Below are positions 53,045-59,788 of a stretch of DNA of 64,000 nt, piece after piece; the first letter of the stretch is position 1, and every line of letters begins with the position of its first letter. A program made the position numbers and the translations under genes. The stretch lies in contig JACPHN010000068.1 in NCBI GenBank assembly GCA_016188575.1, forward strand, positions 62,001 to 126,000, in the 5' to 3' direction. Below the pieces are notes generated by a model. It was given only the letters and a program-made list of their open reading frames with translations. It did not search any database and was not told the origin of the DNA. Origin of the DNA: Candidatus Schekmanbacteria bacterium. GTDB lineage: Bacteria > CSSED10-310 > JACPHN01.

Positions 53045-54459
53045 TCGCTCGCTCGCGTCTCCGCCGCCGTCGCGTCGCCTAGCGCTGCCTTGACCACTGC
53101 CGCGAGGTGATCGCCGATCTCGGCGACGAGGTCCGCGTCGGCGCCCTCGACCATGACCCGGGCCAGCGGCTGAGTGCCGGAAAAACGCACGACGACGCGG
53201 CCGATACCGGACAGCCGGCGCTCGGCGTCGGCAATTTCCGCGGCCACCTCCGGCAGCTCCGCGAGCGCGATCTTGCGGGCGACGGCCACGTTGCGGATCA
53301 CCTGCGGCACCTTTGGAACGTCCTGCACGAGCTCGCGCAGGGAGCGGCCTCCCGCGGCGCGCATGGCCGCGCACACCGCGAGCGTCGTGACAATGCCATC
53401 TCCGGCAATACTGAGCGCCGGGACGAGGATGTGGCCGGAGGGCTCGCCGCCGAGCCGCGCTCCGGTCTGGTCCATCAGCTCCTTGACGTAGCGGTCCCCG
53501 ACGTCCGCGCGCAGCAGGCGAATCCGCCGCTGCTTCAACGCGAGCTCGAGGCCGAAGTTCGACATGGTTGTCCCGACGACGATGGGCGGATCGAGCTCTC
53601 CTGCTGCCGCGAGTCGTCCCGCCAGCAGCGCAAGAACGTGGTCACCGTCCACGATTTCCCCATCGGCCGCGGCGAATATCGCGCGATCCGCGTCACCGTC
53701 AAACGCGACGCCGAGCGCCGCCCGCTCACGCACGACCGTAGCGGCCATCTGCTCCGGGTGGAGCGCGCCGCACGCAGCGTTGATGTTGGCGCCGTCGGGG
53801 GCGGCGTTGAGCACGATCGGCGTGGCGCCGAGGCGCGCAAACACCTCCGCCGCAACCTCGCTCGCCGCGCCGTTGGCACAATCCACGACGATGCGCAGGC
53901 CGTCGAGGCGGCCGTCACCCGCAACCACGGTCACGAGCTCAGCGACGTACTCGGCAGCATATTGGTCAGAACGGGCGATTCTTCCGGGCGCTGACCCGCC
54001 TTCCACGATGGTGGCGCCACCAGTCTGCGCCATCAGCTCTTCCACGCGCGCCTCGTCTTCGTCCGACAGCTTCGTGCCGCTGGCGCCAAAGACCTTGAGC
54101 CCGTTGTCGTCCGCGGGGTTGTGCGATGCGGACACGACGACGCCCATCGTCGCGCCGAACCGGCGAACGAGATACGCCACGGCCGGCGTCGGCAGCAGGC
54201 CCGCCAGCCCTACGTCGCCACCGCTGCTCGCGAAGCCCGCCGCCACCGCTGCTTCCAGCATGTCGCCCGAGGCGCGACCGTCCTTCGCGATGATGAGCAG
54301 TGGTGCCGCTTCGCCGGCCGCACCGTCGCCGCGCTCGCGCGCCAGACGCGCCAGTGCCCTTCCGAGCGCCAAGGCCGTGTCCGGGGTCATCGGCGGCACG
54401 TTTGCCTTGCCGCGGATGCCATCCGTTCCGAACAGCTTCCGTTCTCCGGCTACCACCAC
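53041..54459 (-). CDS. glmM: Phosphoglucosamine mutase
   Basis: 472 residues. It interconverts glucosamine-6-phosphate and glucosamine-1-phosphate for peptidoglycan and LPS precursors. KLFGTDGIRGKANVPPMTPD opens the protein; active Ser112 lies in VVVSASHNPADDNG, metal loop is VAFDGDADRAIF, sugar loop is GGEPSGHILV and the phosphate loop is RFSGTQPLARVMVEG. GTG 54459 is chosen because GGGAGG lies 8 nt upstream; the longer frame has an unrelated leader. It heads the operon glmM-HAD-gatC-gatA-gatB-small gene-GT39. Confidence 0.97.
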   Translation of the reverse strand: MVVAGERKLFGTDGIRGKANVPPMTPDTALALGRALARLARERGDGAAGEAAPLLIIAKDGRASGDMLEAAVAAGFASSGGDVGLAGLLPTPAVAYLVRRFGATMGVVVSASHNPADDNGLKVFGASGTKLSDEDEARVEELMAQTGGATIVEGGSAPGRIARSDQYAAEYVAELVTVVAGDGRLDGLRIVVDCANGAASEVAAEVFARLGATPIVLNAAPDGANINAACGALHPEQMAATVVRERAALGVAFDGDADRAIFAAADGEIVDGDHVLALLAGRLAAAGELDPPIVVGTTMSNFGLELALKQRRIRLLRADVGDRYVKELMDQTGARLGGEPSGHILVPALSIAGDGIVTTLAVCAAMRAAGGRSLRELVQDVPKVPQVIRNVAVARKIALAELPEVAAEIADAERRLSGIGRVVVRFSGTQPLARVMVEGADADLVAEIGDHLAAVVKAALGDATAAETRASE

Positions 54460-54579
54460 CGCAAGCACCTCCCGTCGATCCTGCGACCCTCTCGTCTCCG
54501 CCGCGGCCGTCACCCGCGGCGCGGAGAAACCTACCACCGCGCCGCGGGCGCCGCAATGGAGCCGACGCCATCCGGATCG

Positions 54580-56400
54580 CTAGCGGAACAGCACCTCGTC
54601 CAGACAGCTCGTGTCCCCGGACCGTATGGACTTGCCTGCCGCGACCGTGGCGGGCAGAACCTGAGCGCAGTAGAAGCGCACGTTGGCCACCTTCCCGCGA
54701 TAAAAGCCCAGATCATCGCCGGCCGCACCCGCGGCCATGGCTTCTTGCGCCACGACGGCCTGCCGCAGCGCCTGCATGCCCAGCTCGACACCACCGAACT
54801 GATTCAGAAACGGCGTGGCATGGACCATGGCCGCGGCAATTTCACCCTTCATCGCGAGCCCACCGAGGTGCATCGCCGACGCGCCCAGATTGTCCCTGGC
54901 CTTTTCGAGCTCGCTGACCTCGGTTTCCAGCCCCCCGAGCGCCCTGGCCTTGGAGAGCAGCTCGGTACAGCCCCCGAGCCATGCCCGCAGCAGAGCGCCG
55001 CCGCCCTGCTGCAGCTTGCGGCCGAGCAGATCCATGGCCTGAATGCCGTTGGTGCCTTCGTATATGGAAGCGATCTTGGCGTCGCGAACGTACTGCTCGA
55101 CGGGGAACTCCTGCATGTACCCATAGCCCCCGTAGGTCTGCAGCGCCAGCACCGTGCTCTCGAAGCCGCGGTCGGAGCAGTACGCCTTGCAAATCGGGGT
55201 CAGCAGCTCAGCGATTCCGAGCTGCTGCTCGGCGACTGCCTTGTCGGCTGCGCTCTCGGCGACGTCGAAGCGCAGGGCCGTGCTGTAGAGCAGCGAGCGC
55301 ATGGCCTCGACGTGCACCTTCTGCCACATCAGCATGCGGCGGACGTCCGGGTGGCGCACGATGGGCACACGTTCGGCGGTCGCGTCGCGCATTTTCTCGA
55401 CGGGAACGCCCTGGATGCGCTCCTTGGCATAGGCCACCGCGCTATTGTAGGCGGCCGCCGAGGCCGCGAGCCCCTGGATGCCGACCCCCAGCCGCGCTTC
55501 GTTCATCATCTGAAACATGATCCTCATCCCGTCGAATTCATTTCCGAGCAGGTAGCCGAGGCACCTCTTGCCGTCGCCGAGGACCAGCGTGCAGGTGGCG
55601 CTGCCGTGGATTCCCATCTTCTCTTCGACGCGCGTCACAAACGCGCCATTACGCTCGCCAAGCGCGCCCGAACCGTCGAAAAGGAACTTGGGCACCATGA
55701 AGATGGACAGTCCCTTGGTCCCGGGAGCGGCCGCGGGGGTGCGCGCGAGCACGAGGTGAATGATGTTCTCCGTCAGGTCGTGGTCGCCGGCGGTGATGAA
55801 GACCTTCTCGCCCTCCAGCTCGTAGACGCCGGCCGCGGCGGTGGGCAAGGCGCGCGCGCGGTTGTCGCCGACCGAGGATCCCGCGCCGGCTTCGGTCAAG
55901 CACATGGTACCGCCCCAGTCGCCGCCGTACAGCTTCTCCACCGCCGCCCGGCGCAGGTGCTCGGGCGCGAACTGAGCGAGAATATTCGCGGCGCCGCGCG
56001 CCAGCCCAACGTAGTTCTCGAACGCGACGCTGGCGCTGCTGAGCATTTCACCCACGGCCACGTTCAACGCGTACGGGAGCCCCATGCCGCCGAAATCCTC
56101 ATCTGCCGCGAGCCCGACCCAGCCCCCTTCGGCCAGAGTATCCCACGCCTTCTTGTAGCCGGGAGGAGTGGTGACGTTTCCGGCGCCGTCGAACCGGCAG
56201 CCGGCGCGGTCGCCAGGAGCATTGATGGGCGCGATCACTTCGCGCGCGATCTGCTCGGCTCCGGTCAGGATCGAGTCAACCGTCTCGGCGTCGAGGTGAG
56301 CGTGCCGTGGGTGCATCCGCAAAGTCTCCACGATGCGAAGTTGCTCGTTCAGCACGAACCGAATGTCTCTGAGGTCGACGGAATAGTCTGTGGCACTCAT
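54580..56400 (-). CDS. Acyl-CoA dehydrogenase, long form (DmdC/FadE5-like)
   Basis: 606 residues, the length of the 3-methylmercaptopropionyl-CoA dehydrogenase/FadE5-type branch with an extra C-terminal domain. FAD enzyme forming the alpha-beta double bond of an acyl-CoA. N-terminal helices, middle domain with GTMCLTEAGAGSSVGDNRAR and KVFITAGDHDL, C-terminal AVAYAKERIQGVP, QTYGGYGYMQEFPVEQYVRD and IASIYEGTNGIQAMDLLGRK (Glu region of the active site). ATG 56400 follows GCGGAG. It stands between glmM and ddl but 120 bp from glmM and is likely its own transcript. The chain-length preference cannot be read from sequence. Confidence 0.93.
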   Translation of the reverse strand: MSATDYSVDLRDIRFVLNEQLRIVETLRMHPRHAHLDAETVDSILTGAEQIAREVIAPINAPGDRAGCRFDGAGNVTTPPGYKKAWDTLAEGGWVGLAADEDFGGMGLPYALNVAVGEMLSSASVAFENYVGLARGAANILAQFAPEHLRRAAVEKLYGGDWGGTMCLTEAGAGSSVGDNRARALPTAAAGVYELEGEKVFITAGDHDLTENIIHLVLARTPAAAPGTKGLSIFMVPKFLFDGSGALGERNGAFVTRVEEKMGIHGSATCTLVLGDGKRCLGYLLGNEFDGMRIMFQMMNEARLGVGIQGLAASAAAYNSAVAYAKERIQGVPVEKMRDATAERVPIVRHPDVRRMLMWQKVHVEAMRSLLYSTALRFDVAESAADKAVAEQQLGIAELLTPICKAYCSDRGFESTVLALQTYGGYGYMQEFPVEQYVRDAKIASIYEGTNGIQAMDLLGRKLQQGGGALLRAWLGGCTELLSKARALGGLETEVSELEKARDNLGASAMHLGGLAMKGEIAAAMVHATPFLNQFGGVELGMQALRQAVVAQEAMAAGAAGDDLGFYRGKVANVRFYCAQVLPATVAAGKSIRSGDTSCLDEVLFR

Positions 56401-56515
56401 TAGCGATTCTCCGCTGTTGGACCTGCTAGGGAGGCGCAGCTTGCCCGGCGAGCGGTCCAGTTTCTCGCGAGGCTTGGGCCGTGAGAGGGTGCCGTGGTAC
56501 GCGCTGCCGCGAATA

Positions 56516-56745
56516 CCTGAATCCACCGCCGTAAGGACCCGCAACGAAATAACTGTTGCATTCGGCCGGCTGCGAAGGCCGCCGGCTTCGTCTCTCCTCC
56601 TCACCGTATCGCTCCATTGATACGCTTCGTCGTCGTTCCTCGCCAGCGGCCTTCTCGCTCGGTCTCGGTGCTTGACACAGTTAGTGGGAGGTCTTCGTGC
56701 TGCGCTTTCCGCGCAGCTTCTAGTCGAACCGGCGGTGGTTTCGGG
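56516..56745. repeat. Dispersed inverted-repeat element B, copy 3 (longer)
   Basis: Ends CCTGAATCCACCGCC and GGCGGTGGTTTCGGG with the conserved GTCTTCGTGCTGCGCTTTCC near the right end. At 230 bp it is longer than the others, and the left half differs. It lies between the ddl stop and the acyl-CoA dehydrogenase start; the remaining 115 bp (56401-56515) should hold the dehydrogenase promoter. Confidence 0.6.
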
Positions 56746-56785
56746 AATAGATTGCGGCCTTGGCATGAGCGCGCCATCCGTCATT

Positions 56786-57919
56786 CTAGGCTCGGAGCCG
56801 GCGTTTCCGCTCGTGTCGCTCGCACGCCAGATGCACCAGCCTGTCGATGAGCTCGGGATAGGGTAGCCCGGAGGCCGCCCACAGTTTCGGGTACATGCTG
56901 ATCGGCGTGAAGCCGGGGATCGTATTGATCTCATTGACGACGATCTCGCCGTCCTGGGGCGCGAGCAGGAAATCGACGCGCGCCATGCCCTCGCCGTCGA
57001 CCGCGCGGAATGCGGCGATGGCCAGACTGCGGCAGCGCTCGGCTTGCGCGGAGGAAAGCGGCGCCGGAATGAGCAGCCGGGCGGCTCCTCCCACGTACTT
57101 GTCCTCGTAGTCGTAGAACTCGTGCGAGGGCACGACCTCGCCCGGAACCGAGCTCTCGGGCGTGAGGTTTCCGAGCACCGCGCACTCGATTTCGCGCGCC
57201 CGCAGCACGGCTCGCTCCACGAGCACGAGCTCGTCGAAAGTGAGCGCGGCGACGACCTGGGCCGCCAGCTCGGCATCGCCCGTGGCCTTTCCGACCCCAA
57301 CGCTCGACCCGCAGCGCGCGGGCTTCACGAACACGGGGTAGGAAAAGCCGTTCTTCTTCATCCCCGCGAGCGCCGCGTCGGCGCCGCCCGCCGTCTCGAC
57401 GGCGAACCAATCGGCGACTGGAATGCCCTCCTGGCGCAGCACGAGCTTGGTCCGGTGCTTGTCCATGGCCAGCGAGGAGCCGAGCACGCCGGGGCCCACA
57501 TACGGGAGGCCCGCGAGCTCGAGCAGTCCCTGAATCGCCCCATCCTCCCCGAGCCGGCCGTGCATTACCGGAAAGACGACATCGATTCTGATCGGCAGCG
57601 CGGCGTCGCCGGGAAGCAGCACGCCGGCAGCGGCGTCGAAAGTCACGCGCACAGGCGGCGCGCCGGAAGGCTCCGGCAGCGCCAGTGACCGCGCCACAGC
57701 GCCTCGCGGCCCAGGCTGCTCGAGGGCACGCTGGCGCAGCTCCGCGAGCGCGCCGTCACCAGCCAGCCACTCGCCCGTCCGGGCGATGCCTACAGGCACC
57801 ACGGCGAGCTTTTCGCGGTCGATGGCCTGCAGAACCGAGGCCGCTGAAACCAAGGATACCTCGTGTTCGGGGGAATCTCCGCCGAACAGGACGGCGACGC
57901 GGACTTTTTGCTCGCTCAT
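56786..57919 (-). CDS. ddl: D-alanine--D-alanine ligase
   Basis: 377 residues. ATP-dependent joining of two D-alanines for peptidoglycan. ATP-grasp family: N-terminal VAVLFGGDSPEHEVSLVSA, FPVMHGRLGEDGAIQGLLEL, YVGPGVLGSSLAMDKHRTK, the ATP Lys in YPVFVKPARCGSSVGVGKA, and metal ligands in ARVDFLLAPQDGEIVVNEIN with TIPGFTPISMYPKLW. ATG 57919 follows GGAGCGCA and is preferred over the start four codons earlier. Monocistronic. Confidence 0.97.
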   Translation of the reverse strand: MSEQKVRVAVLFGGDSPEHEVSLVSAASVLQAIDREKLAVVPVGIARTGEWLAGDGALAELRQRALEQPGPRGAVARSLALPEPSGAPPVRVTFDAAAGVLLPGDAALPIRIDVVFPVMHGRLGEDGAIQGLLELAGLPYVGPGVLGSSLAMDKHRTKLVLRQEGIPVADWFAVETAGGADAALAGMKKNGFSYPVFVKPARCGSSVGVGKATGDAELAAQVVAALTFDELVLVERAVLRAREIECAVLGNLTPESSVPGEVVPSHEFYDYEDKYVGGAARLLIPAPLSSAQAERCRSLAIAAFRAVDGEGMARVDFLLAPQDGEIVVNEINTIPGFTPISMYPKLWAASGLPYPELIDRLVHLACERHERKRRLRA

Positions 57920-58069
57920 TGCGCTCCTCACTGGCAGCGCCGATGGGATGAATCCCGCTTCGTGCCTGCGCGCGGATCAGGCCGAGAGGGGCGCCATCCC
58001 CTCCGGCATCTCGATTTTCGTGGGTTGACTGCTCGATTTTCAGCCGCGGAGGCGCGGCGTGTCAAGTCC

Positions 58070-58225
58070 TCATCGATGCACAAGAGCCTGCCCCAGTAAG
58101 CCCGCCGACCGCCAGGTGATGATCGCCAGGGCTAGATGCAGTGGCGCTAAATAGTCACGCCGTTTCCTTGCCCAGCGCACCACGATTCCGCGAATCCGGT
58201 TGATCCAATGGAAGTGCTCGATGCA
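58070..58225 (-). pseudogene. IS5-type transposase C-terminal relic
   Basis: The minus strand reads IEHFHWINRIRGIVVRWARK, then RRDYLAPLHLALAIITWRS, ending at 58070. This resembles the C-terminal helix of IS5-group DDE transposases (pattern VER-F-W--R-R----RWER----Y-----LA--IICWR), including the final catalytic Glu in the IEH position. Everything upstream is lost or unreadable. Intergenic otherwise (57920-58396). No ends or duplications were recognised. Confidence 0.65.
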
Positions 58226-58396
58226 CGCCGAAGGCAAGACGATACTCCACAAGCTCGTTGCTGATGAAGATGAGCGCACCATGAGGTCCCGCCAACGGTC
58301 TGGCACACGGCCACGCCGAGGGCAAAGGCTACGGCTACGACGACGGGCAGGTCCGGGCGAGCGGGAAGAATGCACAACGCCTGCTGGGATAGGCGC

Positions 58397-59215
58397 TTAT
58401 TCTGCCTTGAGCCCGCGCAGTCGCTCGCGCATGCTCGCAAGCTCTGCCTCTGCCGCCTCGGCGCGCCGCCGTTCAGCATGGGCGCGCTCCCGTTCAGCGT
58501 CGGCGCGCTCCCGTTCAGCATCGGCGCGCTCCCGTTCAGCGTCGGCGCGCTCCCGTTCAGCGTCGGCGCGCCGCCGTTCCGCCTCTTCCGCAAGCGGCAC
58601 CAGCACCCCATCCGCCGAAAAGAATCGCAGCCACGTACGGTGCTCTCTATGGAAGGTCCCCTGCCATTCTCCCAGTCTGAGCTCCATTACCTGGCTGCTC
58701 AGGCGACCGGCGTGATCGGGCTCGAGCGGCCGGTAATTCCCGTACTGTAGGCGCCACCCGCGCAGCTCCGAGCGGTCCAAGTCGTAACAAAAATACTCTG
58801 TTGTGCGAAAGGTGCGCTCGTAGAGCGTCTTCTTCGCCCCGAGGTCCTCGTTCCTGGTGCTTTCGCTCAGCAGCTCGATGATGATGTCGGGATAGCGCCC
58901 CCCTTCTTCCCAGACTACCCACGCCTTCCGGCTGCGCGTGCCGTCGACACCGAGCACAGCAAAAAAATCGGGACCGCGATAATCGCGATTCCGCGCCTGC
59001 TCGACGCTGAAGTAGAGGAACATGTTGCCGCCCGTGTAGTAGTCGGTACGGCCGCGCCAGTGTTCATGCGTACTGTCGATGAGCATTTCCATCTGGGCGC
59101 GGTGCGCAGGGCTGTCCATCGGGATTCCGTCCTCGTAGATCAGATCGACCTGCGGCGCGAGGACAGTTTCGATCGACTGTTCGACCGTTGGCTCGGCGAT
59201 GGCTGCCTCTGTCAT
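58397..59215 (-). CDS. Uma2-family (DUF820) putative nuclease with heptad-repeat tail
   Basis: 272 residues from ATG 59215, preceded by GGAGGTCACACG. Uma2/DUF820 core: MDSPAHRAQMEMLIDSTHEH, GNMFLYFSVEQARNRDYRGP-DFFAVLGV (Asp strand), YPDIIIELLSESTRNEDLG-KK (E-x-L and the following Lys), and FCYDLDRSELRGWRL. The C-terminus holds four ADAERER heptads encoded by 21-bp tandem repeats (about 58480-58570), a predicted coiled coil that may mediate dimerisation. The product's substrate is unknown. It differs in sequence from the Uma2 protein at 12273 but has the same design. Confidence 0.85.
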   Translation of the reverse strand: MTEAAIAEPTVEQSIETVLAPQVDLIYEDGIPMDSPAHRAQMEMLIDSTHEHWRGRTDYYTGGNMFLYFSVEQARNRDYRGPDFFAVLGVDGTRSRKAWVVWEEGGRYPDIIIELLSESTRNEDLGAKKTLYERTFRTTEYFCYDLDRSELRGWRLQYGNYRPLEPDHAGRLSSQVMELRLGEWQGTFHREHRTWLRFFSADGVLVPLAEEAERRRADAERERADAERERADAERERADAERERAHAERRRAEAAEAELASMRERLRGLKAE

Positions 59216-59563
59216 CGTGTGACCTCCAGGTGGCAAGGGAACAAACGGCGACAGCTCTCATTGTAAAGTGTGCGGCGCCGGCATTCAACGGCGGTACCCG
59301 TGCGTTGACAGCACAAACGGTCTTACCGCATTCTCGGCTCGCGAATCCGGTAAGCCCGGGTTCGGCGGCCCCAGACAGGACTTGTTGGTCGCCTCGCTTG
59401 ACGGCGTGCTGGTGCCAGGGACGCCGAGGCCGACGAGGCCGGCGAAGAGCCGCCGTGGCGATGGACTTGGGTTGTGGCCGCGGCGTGACAAGTTTCCGCT
59501 GCCGTGCTACCATGGCCCGTACCGACTACAGTGAGGCCCGCTCGTCCAAGGAGAGTGTTAGGG
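59216..59563 (+). promoter_or_regulatory. Intergenic stretch with candidate sigma70 promoter
   Basis: 348 bp between two divergent genes. GTGACA (59485-59490) and TACCAT (59508-59513), 17 bp apart, are a fair -35/-10 pair for the small gene at 59564. No gene or repeat was found in the rest. Confidence 0.45.
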
Positions 59564-59770
59564 ATGTCCAAGGCTCTGGGTTCGTCTTTGACAGCCAATG
59601 AGGAAGAAGTTCTTGCCTACATCGAAGCGGAGACCGACGGTACGACGATTGAGCAGATCATTCGGGATCTTGAAATCGTCGGCAGACTTCTCCCGGACAT
59701 CATGCAATCCTTGCTTGAGAAAGGCCTCTTGCGCATGAGGGATAACCGCTACTTCGCCGCAAAGGGCTAA
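59564..59770 (+). CDS. Small winged-helix-like protein
   Basis: 68 residues from ATG 59564, preceded by AAGGAGAGTGTTAGGG. SSLTANEEEVLAYIEAETDG, TIEQIIRDLEIVGRLLPDIM, QSLLEKGLLRMRDNRYFAAK has the helix-helix-helix-beta-hairpin pattern of a winged helix (compare sequences in MarR- or RFX-like DNA-binding domains), here without a second domain. No family name can be given. It faces the 930-residue gene tail-to-tail with 18 bp between stops, so the two share a termination region but not a promoter. Confidence 0.65.
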   Translation: MSKALGSSLTANEEEVLAYIEAETDGTTIEQIIRDLEIVGRLLPDIMQSLLEKGLLRMRDNRYFAAKG

Positions 59771-59788
59771 TCGGCGCGACACACGCTT

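Noticed and set aside
58480-58570. Regular short repeats that could suggest a CRISPR array
   Set aside because: They are 21-bp in-frame tandem units without spacers inside the Uma2 coding sequence. The same holds for the 15-bp units near 12310.
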